Shown in pieces: positions 1 to 7,718 of a stretch of DNA of 64,000 nt (position 1 is the first letter of the stretch; each line of letters begins with the position of its first letter). This DNA is from DATKZM01 sp035527975 (lineage in GTDB: Bacteria > Pseudomonadota > Alphaproteobacteria > JAPULJ01), in contig DATKZM010000060.1 in NCBI GenBank assembly GCA_035527975.1, forward strand, positions 1-64,000. Direction: 5' to 3'. The position numbers and the translations under genes were made by a program. The notes under the pieces were generated by a model that saw nothing but the letters and a program-made list of their open reading frames with translations, was not told the DNA's origin and ran no database searches.

Positions 1-305
1 AGGAAGAGTGCGCAGCTCGCTTCGTCCGGAAACCGACGCTGGAATTCGATCAAGGAAGCGTATCTTCGGGCCATGCCGCCGCATCATGCGGCGGGAACCA
101 GCCTCATGCCAGCGAAACCTGGGACAACGGGATAAGCCTTGAATTAACTATTAATACTAGCTGTTCATTATGTAAACCGAGGAAGTACCGGAGATTCCGC
201 CGCATATTTTATTGAAACTCTTTATTATATTCTGCAATTCTCCACTGGTCATTGCATAATCTTGTGTATAGATTGGCGAATTGATTGATCCCGGACGGAG
301 TTCCC
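1..305. other. Left-edge region and AT-rich upstream region of mucR
   Basis: No complete gene is visible. Plus-strand frame 1 stays open from the window edge to a TAA at 133-135 and could be the last 44 codons of a gene cut off by the edge; the peptide contains RRWNSIKEAYLRAM, which I do not recognise, and its third-position GC is lower than in neighbouring genes. From about 140 to 280 the DNA is unusually AT-rich for this genome, with several TpA steps. Ros/MucR proteins are known to bind such tracts and often repress their own gene, so this stretch probably holds the mucR promoter and operator; no clean -35/-10 pair stands out. Confidence 0.35.
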
Positions 306-719
306 ATGACTGATTCGCCCGACCAAGCCAAACTCATTCGACGGACCGTTGAGATCGTTAAGGCATTCGTTTCAAAGAATACATGCACGGTCGAGGACCT
401 GCCGAAGCTGATCAGCGAAACCCATGCGGCGTTGGCCGGCCAAAGCGCGGCGGCGAACGAAAAGGCCAAACCGGAACCAGCGGTGCCGATCGGCCGCTCG
501 ATAACGCCCGATTATATCGTCTGCCTGGAGGACGGCCGCCGCCTGAAGATGCTGAAGCGGCATTTGAAGACCGCCTACGGCATGAGCCCGGACGACTACC
601 GCGAGCGCTGGGGCCTGGCGGCGGATTATCCGATGGTCGCGCCCAACTACGCCGCCCGGCGCAGCGCCCTGGCCAAGGAGATCGGCCTCGGATCAAAAGG
701 CGGCCGGCGGCGGCGCTGA
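306..719 (+). CDS. mucR: Ros/MucR family transcriptional regulator with degenerate zinc finger
   Basis: A DNA-binding regulator of about 137 residues, the usual length for Ros/MucR proteins, which control exopolysaccharide, motility and cell-cycle genes by binding AT-rich DNA. The C-terminal half carries the family core from ITPDYIVCLEDG through LKRHLKTAYGM to YRERWGL and VAPNYAARRS. Two of the four classical zinc ligands are changed: the second Cys of CxxC is Asp (CLED) and the last His is Tyr (HLKTAY). Family members that fold with few or no zinc ligands are known, so this need not inactivate the protein. I chose ATG 306 because GGACGGAG sits 5 nt upstream; a TTG at 285 would add seven residues. 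Confidence 0.9.
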   Translation: MTDSPDQAKLIRRTVEIVKAFVSKNTCTVEDLPKLISETHAALAGQSAAANEKAKPEPAVPIGRSITPDYIVCLEDGRRLKMLKRHLKTAYGMSPDDYRERWGLAADYPMVAPNYAARRSALAKEIGLGSKGGRRRR

Positions 720-735
720 AGACCTAGATCAGGAT

Positions 736-762
736 CGTCTCAGATCGCCTCGATCTGAGACG
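736..762. terminator. Perfect 12-bp hairpin after mucR
   Basis: The arms CGTCTCAGATCG (736-747) and CGATCTGAGACG (751-762) are perfect reverse complements separated by three bases. The hairpin starts 16 bp after the mucR stop. There is no T-tract on either side, so intrinsic termination is uncertain; it may instead protect the 3' end or be part of a repeat. Confidence 0.5.
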
Positions 763-786
763 TGGCCCTCGATCTAACTCATATTC

Positions 787-840
787 TTAGAGCACGATTC
801 ACGCGTCTCACCAGATCACTGTGACGCGGTCGTGCTCTAG
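787..840 (-). repeat. 54-bp palindromic repeat, copy A
   Basis: An imperfect palindrome with outer arms TAGAGCACGA (788-797) and TCGTGCTCTA (830-839) and inner arms CGCGTC (802-807) and GACGCG (823-828). Read on the minus strand it aligns end to end with 10146-10199 with about ten mismatches in 54 positions and no gaps. It therefore represents a dispersed element rather than a chance hairpin. It lies in the roughly 290-bp space between mucR and fur. The rest of that space shows nothing else apart from a possible fur -10 hexamer, TATACT, at 982-987. Confidence 0.75.
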
Positions 841-1013
841 ACACCTTCGGCGTCGGCGTTCGGTCCTTGGGCGTCGGCATTGCGCCCCGCAGCCGTACCC
901 CGGCGCCCTAACCAGGCGCGGCGTCGGCCTGGGCCGGTCGGCACTGGCGTGCGTCATGATGGTATCGCGGGCCAACTGCGATATACTGACGATCCTGATA
1001 TCAGCCATCGCCG

Positions 1014-1460
1014 ATGGAATCGATGCCGTCTCGCCTGGAGAAGCTCTGCCATGAGAAGGGCCTCAAGATGACCGAACAGCGGCGCGTGATTGCGCGCGTG
1101 CTGTCGGACGCTGAGGACCACCCGGATGTTGAAGCGCTCCACAATCGGGCGACCAAGATCGATTCCCGAATTTCAATCGCCACCGTATACCGGACCGTTC
1201 GCCTGCTGGAGGAAGCCGGCATTCTCGAGCGCCACGACTTTCGCGAAGGACGCGGGCGCTATGAAGAGATACCGGAGGCCCACCACGATCATCTGATCGA
1301 TGTGCAATCGGGCCGGGTTGTCGAATTTCGGAACGAAGAGATCGAGAAATTGCAGATCGAGATCGCCAAGCGGCTCGGCTTCAAGCTGGTCGACCATCGG
1401 CTCGAACTTTACGGAGTGCCGATCGCCGGCGGCGGAACCAAGACTTCCGAGAACAACTAA
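1014..1460 (+). CDS. fur: Fur family transcriptional regulator (alphaproteobacterial Fur/Mur type)
   Basis: A metal-responsive repressor of 148 residues with an N-terminal winged helix (about 1-85: MTEQRRVIARVL, then ISIATVYRTVRLLEEAG) and a C-terminal dimerisation and metal-binding domain with HHDHLID and HRLELYG. The position where many Fur proteins have a CxxC zinc site reads IDVQSG, so there is no structural Cys4 zinc. This is typical of alphaproteobacterial Fur, which in Rhizobiales often acts as the manganese regulator Mur. The effector metal cannot be settled from sequence. The start could also be ATG 1023, and neither start has a strong ribosome site. A possible -10 TATACT lies at 982-987. 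The gene is followed by the olsBA pair on the same strand. Confidence 0.88.
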   Translation: MESMPSRLEKLCHEKGLKMTEQRRVIARVLSDAEDHPDVEALHNRATKIDSRISIATVYRTVRLLEEAGILERHDFREGRGRYEEIPEAHHDHLIDVQSGRVVEFRNEEIEKLQIEIAKRLGFKLVDHRLELYGVPIAGGGTKTSENN

Positions 1461-1562
1461 GACCCTGACCGCGGGCATGGAACCGCCGCCCGTCACGTCC
1501 GGTGGTGTGAGACAAAGACAATCGAGCAGCGATCTGCAAGCATCGGAGCGCCAGATCCCGGC

Positions 1563-2402
1563 ATGAAGCTGAACCAAACTGCCAAAGACGACACCGGTCA
1601 ACGCATCGTCGATGCCGATGCGGGCGAGCTGACCGTGCGGCTTGCCGAAACGCGCGAGGAGATCGATGCCGCGCTGGCGCTGCGCTACAAGATTTTCTAC
1701 GACGAGATGGCGGCAAAACCAACGCCCGAGATGGCCGCGCGGCGCCAGGACTTCGATGATTTCGACCCGATCGCCGATCACCTGATCGCGATCGACCGCG
1801 CGATCGGCGACGGCCCGGAGGCGGTCGTCGCGACCTACCGGCTGATCCGCCGCGAGGCCGCCGCGGAGCATGGCCAGTTCTACTCAGAAGACGAGTACGA
1901 CATCACGCCGCTCTTGAACTGGCCGGGACCCATCCTCGAGCTCGGCCGCTCCTGCGTGGGCGAGGGACACCGCACGCGCTCCACCATGACGCTGATGTGG
2001 CGCGGCCTTGCGGAGTATGTGATCCACCACGACATCGGCGTCATGTTCGGCTGCGCCAGCCTGCACGGCACCAACCCCCAGGAGCTTGCGCTGCCGCTGG
2101 CCTATCTTCACCACCACCACATGGCCCCGCCGGAGTTGCGGCCGCGCGCATTGCCGGAGCGCTTCGTCGACATGAACCTGATGGACGCCGACGCGATCGA
2201 CCGCAAAAAGGCGCTGGTCGCGCTGCCGCCGCTGATCAAGGGCTATCTGCGCCTCGGCGGTTTCATCGGTGAGGGCGCGGTTGTCGACGTGCAGTTCAAC
2301 ACGACCGATGTCTGCATAATCGTCAAGACCGATCTGGTGACCGGCAAATACTTCCGCCACTACACGCGCGATCACGAGAGCAAGGAAGACGGCGCAAAAT
2401 GA
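1563..2402 (+). CDS. olsB: L-ornithine N(alpha)-acyltransferase (GNAT/hemolysin-like)
   Basis: Predicted to transfer a 3-hydroxyacyl group from acyl carrier protein to ornithine, giving lyso-ornithine lipid, the first step of ornithine-lipid synthesis. The 279-residue protein has the OlsB/hemolysin-like acetyltransferase fold: LAETREEIDAALALRYKIFY near the N-terminus, then ILELGRSCVGEGHR and the central FGCASLHGTNP. The next gene is the O-acyltransferase OlsA, overlapping by four bases (ATGA), so the two enzymes are translationally coupled. The assignment rests on family resemblance plus the olsA neighbour. The start ATG has only a weak ribosome site. Confidence 0.82.
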   Translation: MKLNQTAKDDTGQRIVDADAGELTVRLAETREEIDAALALRYKIFYDEMAAKPTPEMAARRQDFDDFDPIADHLIAIDRAIGDGPEAVVATYRLIRREAAAEHGQFYSEDEYDITPLLNWPGPILELGRSCVGEGHRTRSTMTLMWRGLAEYVIHHDIGVMFGCASLHGTNPQELALPLAYLHHHHMAPPELRPRALPERFVDMNLMDADAIDRKKALVALPPLIKGYLRLGGFIGEGAVVDVQFNTTDVCIIVKTDLVTGKYFRHYTRDHESKEDGAK

Positions 2403-3214
2403 ACGGCGTCGCCTCGCCGTTGCGCGGTTTCGTGCGCCTGACCGCCTACCTCCTGTGGACCTTCGCCTGCATCCCGGTGCAGGCGATACTGCTGTTGGTG
2501 AAATCGCCGCTGCGCTCGACCTTTCCGATGGCCTATCACCGCACCTGCATGGAGATCATCGGCATCGACGTCAAGCTGCTCGGCAAGCGCTGCCGCGATC
2601 ATCCGGTGCTGTTCGCGGTCAACCATTCGTCCTATCTCGATATCACGCTGTTGGGCGCGTTGATGCCGGTATCGTTCGTCGCCAAGGCCGAGGTGGCGAA
2701 ATGGCCGCTTTACGGAGTGCTGGCGAAATTGCAGCGCACCGTGTTCGTGGAGCGGAACCCGCGCAAGGTCCACGAGCAGCGCGCCGAGATGGTCGCGCGC
2801 CTGGAACGGGGCCACGATCTGGTGCTCTTTCCCGAGGGCACGTCGAGCGACGGCAACGGTGTTCTGCCATTCAAGAGCGCGCTTCTGTCGGCGGCCGAGA
2901 TCGAGATCAGGGGCAAGCAGGTCGTGGTGCAGCCGATCTCCATCGCCTATACGCATCTGGACGGCATCCCGCTCGGCCGTCATTTCCGGCCCTTCTATAC
3001 CTGGTTCGGCGACATGGAGATGGCCTCGCATATCTGGCAGATGATCGCGCTGGGCAAGCTTCGCGTCGTCATCGAGTTCCATCCGCCGCTGACGGTCGCC
3101 GAGGCCGGCTCGCGCAAGATCCTCGCGCAGCGCTGCTGGAATGCCGTGGCCTGCGGCGTGTCCAGCGCCATCGTCGGCCGCCCCCAAAGCCGCGAGCTTG
3201 TGACGGCGGCGTAA
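2399..3214 (+). CDS. olsA: 1-acyl-sn-glycerol-3-phosphate / lyso-ornithine-lipid O-acyltransferase
   Basis: PlsC-family acyltransferase of 271 residues. It has one N-terminal hydrophobic segment (about residues 12-35), the catalytic HX4D motif NHSSYLD, and FPEGTSSDG for substrate binding. Beside olsB it most likely adds the second acyl chain to lyso-ornithine lipid; some family members also act as general PlsC. It starts inside the olsB stop codon. Its last codons (SRELVTAA, then TAA) form the first copy of a 34-bp tandem array that continues downstream. Confidence 0.85.
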   Translation: MNGVASPLRGFVRLTAYLLWTFACIPVQAILLLVKSPLRSTFPMAYHRTCMEIIGIDVKLLGKRCRDHPVLFAVNHSSYLDITLLGALMPVSFVAKAEVAKWPLYGVLAKLQRTVFVERNPRKVHEQRAEMVARLERGHDLVLFPEGTSSDGNGVLPFKSALLSAAEIEIRGKQVVVQPISIAYTHLDGIPLGRHFRPFYTWFGDMEMASHIWQMIALGKLRVVIEFHPPLTVAEAGSRKILAQRCWNAVACGVSSAIVGRPQSRELVTAA

Positions 3215-3416
3215 AAGATAAAGCCGCGAGTTTGTGACGGCGGCGCGAAAGATAAAGCCGCGAGTTTGTGACGGCGGCGCGAAAGATAAAGCCGCGAGCT
3301 TGCGTGGGCGGCGCGAAAGATAGAGCCGCGAGTTTGTGACGGCGTCGCGAAAGATAAAGCCGCGAGCTTGCGTGGGCGGCGCGAAAGATAAAGCCGCGAG
3401 CTTGTGACGGCGGCGT
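3186..3416 (+). repeat. 34-bp tandem repeat, about 6.8 copies, starting inside the olsA 3' end
   Basis: The units begin AAAGCCGCGAG and start at 3186, 3220, 3254, 3288, 3322, 3356 and 3390 (the last is partial). Two sub-types occur: TTGTGACGGCGGCG in most units and TTGCGTGGGCGGCG in units 4 and 6. Unit 1 contains the last eight codons and stop of olsA, so the array looks like repeated duplication of that gene end. There are no unique spacers, so it is not a CRISPR array. Confidence 0.95.
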
Positions 3417-3674
3417 GATGGATCGCCGCGGCGGGAATTTTCGCGACCCGGGAAGCGCAACCTAGCGCTCACCATATTCGCCGACCATATGGAAGAGTGG
3501 CCGCCCCGATCCATCTGGCCGGCGGTGAGCGGCTTGACTCGGGGCGGCGCGGTGCTAGGCTTTCCAGCGGCTTGCGGACGCGTGCCAGAACGGCGCAATG
3601 CCAGAGTAGCGCAACGGCGGAGACCGGCGGAGCGAGCCACGGGAGCGCAATGCCGCCGGGCAGGGCAACAAGGA

Positions 3675-5117
3675 TTGTCGAAGAAGCTTTTCATAAAGAC
3701 CTACGGCTGCCAGATGAATGTCTATGACAGCGCCCGGATGGCGGATGTCCTGGCGCCGCTGGGCTATGGCATGACCGAGGTGCCCGAGGGCGCCGACATG
3801 ATGATCCTCAACACCTGCCATATCCGCGAGAAGGCGGCGGAGAAGGTGTTCTCCGAGCTCGGCCGGCTGCGGGCGATCAAGCAAGCGCGCGAAGACGCCG
3901 GCAAACCCTGCGTCATCGCGGTGGCGGGCTGCGTCGCCCAGGCCGAAGGCGGCGAGATCATGCGCCGCGCGCCCTGGGTCGACATGGTGTTCGGCCCGCA
4001 GACCTATCACCGGCTGCCCGAGATGGTGGCCCGCGCCACCCGCGCGGCAAATGGCAATGGGCGGGCCGCCGGAGAGGGACCGGTGCTCGACACCGAATTT
4101 CCCGCCGAGGCCAAGTTCGACCACCTGCCCGAGGAAACCGCGGCGCCAGGCCCATCGGCCTTCCTCACGGTGCAGGAGGGCTGCGACAAGTTCTGCAGTT
4201 TCTGCGTCGTCCCCTACACGCGGGGCGCTGAATTCTCGCGTCCCCTCGCCGATATATGCGCCGAGGCGCGCCGGCTGGTGGCGGCCGGCGCCCGCGAGAT
4301 CACCCTGCTCGGCCAGAACGTGAATGCCTATCATGGCGCCAGGCAAGATGGCGGTACGGCAGGGCTAGGTGCGCTGATCCGGGCGCTCGACAAGATCAAG
4401 GGGCTTGCGCGCATCCGCTACACGACCTCGCATCCGCGCGATATGGACGAGGAGCTGATCGCGGCCCACGGCGAGGTCGCGGCGCTGATGCCCTACATTC
4501 ATTTGCCGGTGCAGTCGGGGTCCGACCGTATCCTGGAAGCGATGAACCGCGGGCACCGGGCCGAGCAGTATCTCGCGATCATCGACCGGCTGCGCGCGGC
4601 GCGGCCCGACATCGCGGTCTCCTCGGACTTCATCGTCGGTTTCCCCGGCGAGAGCGAGCGCGATTTCGAGGCGACGCTGGCGTTGATTCGCGCGGCCGGT
4701 TTCGCACAAGCCTATTCCTTCAAGTTCAGCCCCCGGCCCGGCACGCCGGCGGCGACACTGGAAAACCAACTGCCCGAGACCGAAAAGGCCGCGCGGCTGG
4801 AGATCCTGCAAAACCTTCTGGGCCAGCAACAGGCTGCCTTCAACGCGGCCACTGTCGGGCGCACCCTGCCCGTTCTTTTCGAACGCGCCGGCAAACAACC
4901 AGGGCAAATCGTCGGACGCAGTCCTTATATGCAGGCGGTTCACGTCGGCGGCCAAGTCGACGGCGGCCATGTCGACGGCGGCGGTGCGATCATGGGCACG
5001 GTCGCCGAGGTCACCATCACCAAGGCGCTGCCCAATAGCCTGGCAGGCAGCCTGGCCGGCAACAGCGCGCCGGCGGGCGAACACGCCGGGCGGGCGGGCC
5101 AGGGGGTGTGCGCTTGA
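3675..5117 (+). CDS. miaB: tRNA-2-methylthio-N6-dimethylallyladenosine synthase
   Basis: Radical-SAM methylthiotransferase that adds the 2-methylthio group to i6A37 of tRNAs. The N-terminal cluster-binding domain has C12 (TYGCQMN), C48 (LNTCHI) and C86 (VAGCVAQ); the radical-SAM triad is C170-x3-C174-x2-C177 (EGCDKFCSFC), followed by a TRAM domain near 390-450. The open frame extends upstream, but MiaB homologues begin just before KLFIKTYGC, so I chose TTG 3675 (480 residues). Its AAGGA is unusually close to the codon. A low-complexity tail of about 30 residues follows TRAM. The gene overlaps phoH by 10 bp. Confidence 0.93.
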   Translation: MSKKLFIKTYGCQMNVYDSARMADVLAPLGYGMTEVPEGADMMILNTCHIREKAAEKVFSELGRLRAIKQAREDAGKPCVIAVAGCVAQAEGGEIMRRAPWVDMVFGPQTYHRLPEMVARATRAANGNGRAAGEGPVLDTEFPAEAKFDHLPEETAAPGPSAFLTVQEGCDKFCSFCVVPYTRGAEFSRPLADICAEARRLVAAGAREITLLGQNVNAYHGARQDGGTAGLGALIRALDKIKGLARIRYTTSHPRDMDEELIAAHGEVAALMPYIHLPVQSGSDRILEAMNRGHRAEQYLAIIDRLRAARPDIAVSSDFIVGFPGESERDFEATLALIRAAGFAQAYSFKFSPRPGTPAATLENQLPETEKAARLEILQNLLGQQQAAFNAATVGRTLPVLFERAGKQPGQIVGRSPYMQAVHVGGQVDGGHVDGGGAIMGTVAEVTITKALPNSLAGSLAGNSAPAGEHAGRAGQGVCA

Positions 5118-6133
5118 GCTCCGCGCCGCGACCCAAGCCGGCCCGACCGATCCACCTCCAGTTCGACGACAACCGGTTGTTGCCGTTGCTGTTCGGCGAG
5201 CACGACCACAATCTGGCGCGCATCGAGCAGGAGCTCGAGGTGAGCCTGTCCTCGCGGGGCAACAAGCTGACGATCACGGGAGGCGATGCCTGGGCCGCGG
5301 CGGCGGCGCGGGCGGCCATCGGCGCACTTTATGAGCGCTTGAAGCAGGGGCTGGAGGTTGAGACGGCGGATGTCGACGCCGCGATCCGCCTGGCCGTCGA
5401 CGCCGACCGCGCCGGCAACGATCTGGATCTCGCTGCCTTCGCCGGCGGCGATCTGACGCTGAAGACACGCAAGCGCACGATATCGCCGCGCTCGCCGATG
5501 CAGGCCGCCTATCTGCGGTCGATGCAGGAGCACGACATGGTGTTCGGGCTTGGCCCCGCCGGCACCGGCAAGACCTATCTTGCCGTCGCCTGCGCCGTCT
5601 CGATGCTGATCGAGGGCCGAGTCGGCCGCATCGTGCTGTCGCGTCCGGCGGTCGAGGCCGGCGAGCGGCTCGGCTTCCTGCCGGGCGACATGCGCGACAA
5701 GATCGACCCATATTTGCGTCCGCTCTACGACGCGCTCTACGACATGCTGCCGAGCGACCAGGTGGTGAAGCGGCTCGAATCGGGGGAGATTGAGATCGCG
5801 CCCCTTGCCTTCATGCGCGGGCGCACGCTAGCCAACGCCTTCATCATCGCGGACGAAGCCCAGAACACGACGGCGATGCAGATGAAGATGTTGTTAACCA
5901 GACTAGGCGAGCATGCGCGCATGGTTATCACGGGCGACATGAGCCAGATCGATCTGCCCCAGGGCGCGACTTCGGGATTGCGCGAGGCGATGAAAATCCT
6001 GGATGGGGTGAAGGGGATCGACTTCGTCCATTTCACAGAAGCCGACGTGGTGCGCCACCCGTTGGTTACGCGCATAGTGCGCGCATATGACAAGGCCGAA
6101 TCGGCGGAGAAAGAGGGAGATGGCCGAAGATAG
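5108..6133 (+). CDS. phoH: PhoH-like ATPase (YbeZ)
   Basis: P-loop ATPase of 341 residues that partners YbeY in RNA metabolism and ribosome maturation. The N-terminal 80 residues form a KH-like region. The PhoH domain has Walker A GLGPAGTGKTYLA (about 147-159) and Walker B FIIADEAQN (about 243-251), followed by GDMSQIDLP. The start is GTG 5108, or TTG 5114, which is better spaced from AGGGG. It overlaps miaB upstream and ybeY downstream, consistent with one transcript through lnt. Confidence 0.93.
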   Translation: MRLSSAPRPKPARPIHLQFDDNRLLPLLFGEHDHNLARIEQELEVSLSSRGNKLTITGGDAWAAAAARAAIGALYERLKQGLEVETADVDAAIRLAVDADRAGNDLDLAAFAGGDLTLKTRKRTISPRSPMQAAYLRSMQEHDMVFGLGPAGTGKTYLAVACAVSMLIEGRVGRIVLSRPAVEAGERLGFLPGDMRDKIDPYLRPLYDALYDMLPSDQVVKRLESGEIEIAPLAFMRGRTLANAFIIADEAQNTTAMQMKMLLTRLGEHARMVITGDMSQIDLPQGATSGLREAMKILDGVKGIDFVHFTEADVVRHPLVTRIVRAYDKAESAEKEGDGRR

Positions 6134-6707
6134 CGATGACGGGCCGTTACGGACGGTGACCGCAGCGGCCGAGATCGCACTCGACATTCGCGCGCCTGCC
6201 TGGGCCAGGGCATTGCCCGACGCCGAGGCGATCTGCGAGCGGGCGGTCGAGGCCGCATACGCGGCGGCGGCTCTGCCCGCAAATATGGCGGCGGGCCTGC
6301 CCGCATATGTGGCGGCGGGCCTGCCCGCCGGGGAAATCTCGCTGGTGCTGGCGGACGATGCCTTCATCCGCACACTCAACCGCGACCATCGGGGCCAGGA
6401 CAGCGCAACCGACGTGCTCTCCTTTCCCCAGCTCGATGACCGGCATAAGGGCGAGGCCATGGCCGGCCCGGTGCTGCTGGGCGACGTGGTCGTCGCCTAC
6501 GAAACCGCCGCGCGCGACGCGCAGGCCGCTGGCGTGACGCTGGCTCACCATCTCGCCCATCTCGTCATCCACGGCGTGCTGCATCTTGCGGGCCACGATC
6601 ATGAGGACGAGCGCGAGGCCGAGGTCATGGAAGCGCTGGAACGCGGCGCGCTCGCCCGGCTCGGGATCGCCGATCCTTATGCCGCAGCGATCCGGGCTGC
6701 GGAATAG
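6120..6707 (+). CDS. ybeY: Endoribonuclease YbeY / rRNA maturation factor
   Basis: Single-domain metal-dependent endoribonuclease for 16S rRNA 3'-end processing and ribosome quality control. The zinc motif HGVLHLAGHDH is present with H151, H155 and H161. I chose ATG 6120 because AGAGGGAG lies just upstream; this overlaps the phoH end by 14 bp. An ATG at 6087 would add 11 residues. Residues about 46-69 carry three near-identical octapeptides (AYAAAALP, ANMAAGLP, AYVAAGLP) encoded by a 24-bp tandem repeat. This is an insertion in the N-terminal half that I do not know from other YbeY proteins. Confidence 0.92.
   Translation: MAEDSDDGPLRTVTAAAEIALDIRAPAWARALPDAEAICERAVEAAYAAAALPANMAAGLPAYVAAGLPAGEISLVLADDAFIRTLNRDHRGQDSATDVLSFPQLDDRHKGEAMAGPVLLGDVVVAYETAARDAQAAGVTLAHHLAHLVIHGVLHLAGHDHEDEREAEVMEALERGALARLGIADPYAAAIRAAE
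6255..6326 (+). repeat. 24-bp tandem repeat (3 copies) inside ybeY
   Basis: Units run 6255-6278, 6279-6302 and 6303-6326. Units 2 and 3 share GTGGCGGCGGGCCTGCCC or its ATG-starting variant. The period is a multiple of three, so the frame is kept and an Ala/Leu/Pro-rich octapeptide is repeated. Confidence 0.85.
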
Positions 6708-6719
6708 CGGGCGGCGGAC

Positions 6720-7709
6720 ATGGCAACTTCCAGCGTGAGCAAGACCACCACAGGCAAGGCCAACGGCGACAAGGCCAACGGCGATAAGGCCAATGGCGGC
6801 AGGGCCAATGGCGGCAGGGCCAATGGCGGCCGGGCAAAAAGCGAGAACGGCGGCGATCCGTCGACCCTGTTCGATACGCTGCGCAGCTGGCTCGGCGTCA
6901 AGCGTGAACGCAATGGCGAGGATCTGCGCGATTCGATCGCCGCGGTGATCGAGGAGCACGAGGGCGCCGGCGGCACCATCGACGCCGACGAGCGCGCCCT
7001 GCTTCAACGCATCCTCAAGCTGCACGAGCTTTCGGTCGAGGACGTAATGGTGCCGCGCGTCGACATCGTCGCGGTGGAGGAGAGGACCGCGCTCGACGCG
7101 GTGGTGCGCCTGATGACCACGGACGCGCATTCACGCCTGCCGGTCTATCGCCGTAACCTCGACGACGTCACCGGCATGGTCCACATCAAGGACGTGCTGG
7201 CGCAAAAGGGCAGCCGGCGGCCATTCCGGCTGGCCAGGATCCTGCGCAAGGTGCTGTTCGCCGCACCGTCGATGAAGGTGCTCGAACTGCTCGCCCAGAT
7301 GCGCGAGACGCGGATCCACATGGCGCTGGTGGTCGACGAGTTCGGCGGCATCGACGGCCTCGTCACCATCGAGGATCTGGTCGAAGAGATCGTCGGCGAC
7401 ATCGAAGATGAGTTCGACGAGACCGAGGCACCGCAGATGACGCCCGAAGACGGCGGCGTGATGCTGGCCGACGCGCGGGTCACCATCGAGGATTTCGAAG
7501 CGCAGTACGGGCCGACGGTCAGCCGTGAGGAGCGTGACGACATCGACACGCTGGGCGGCCTGGTGGTCGCACTGGCGGGCCGGGTTCCGGGCCGCGGCGA
7601 GTTGGTCAAGCATCCGGGCGGGCTGGAATTCGAAGTGATCGACGCCGACCGCCGGCGGGTCCGCAAGCTTCGCGTCCGAAACCTGCCGCCACGCAAACAC
7701 GCAGGCTGA
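6720..7709 (+). CDS. corC: CorC/HlyC family CBS-domain protein
   Basis: A 329-residue cytoplasmic protein of the YbeX/CorC type. It has a central CBS pair (about 105-240: VEDVMVPRVDIV, then MALVVDEFGGIDGLVTIEDLVEEIVG) and a C-terminal CorC_HlyC domain (about 250-320). Family members are linked to Mg/Co efflux and to ribosome metabolism together with YbeY/YbeZ, and the linkage here fits the second role. Residues 13-37 are a low-complexity tract of five pentapeptides (KANGD/KANGG/RANGG) encoded by a 15-bp repeat at 6756-6830. It starts 12 bp after ybeY. Confidence 0.9.
   Translation: MATSSVSKTTTGKANGDKANGDKANGGRANGGRANGGRAKSENGGDPSTLFDTLRSWLGVKRERNGEDLRDSIAAVIEEHEGAGGTIDADERALLQRILKLHELSVEDVMVPRVDIVAVEERTALDAVVRLMTTDAHSRLPVYRRNLDDVTGMVHIKDVLAQKGSRRPFRLARILRKVLFAAPSMKVLELLAQMRETRIHMALVVDEFGGIDGLVTIEDLVEEIVGDIEDEFDETEAPQMTPEDGGVMLADARVTIEDFEAQYGPTVSREERDDIDTLGGLVVALAGRVPGRGELVKHPGGLEFEVIDADRRRVRKLRVRNLPPRKHAG
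6756..6830 (+). repeat. 15-bp tandem repeat (5 copies) at the corC 5' end
   Basis: Five in-frame copies of a unit like AAGGCCAACGGCGAC encode KANGD, KANGD, KANGG, RANGG, RANGG. They lie just after residue 12 and ahead of the conserved domains. Confidence 0.9.
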
Positions 7710-7718
7710 GGACGCCGC

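Noticed and set aside
3186..3416. CRISPR array
   Set aside because: The 34-bp units abut directly with no spacers and begin inside a gene; no cas gene in the window.
3489..3674. N-terminal extension of MiaB from ATG 3489
   Set aside because: The 62 extra residues are Arg/Pro-rich, unlike any MiaB N-terminus, and overlap the upstream intergenic region; homologues start just before KLFIKTYGC.
2372..3694. Minus-strand open frame with a repeating peptide over the 34-bp array
   Set aside because: The repeat simply translates the tandem array in three frames, and the rest is antisense to olsA and the miaB upstream region.
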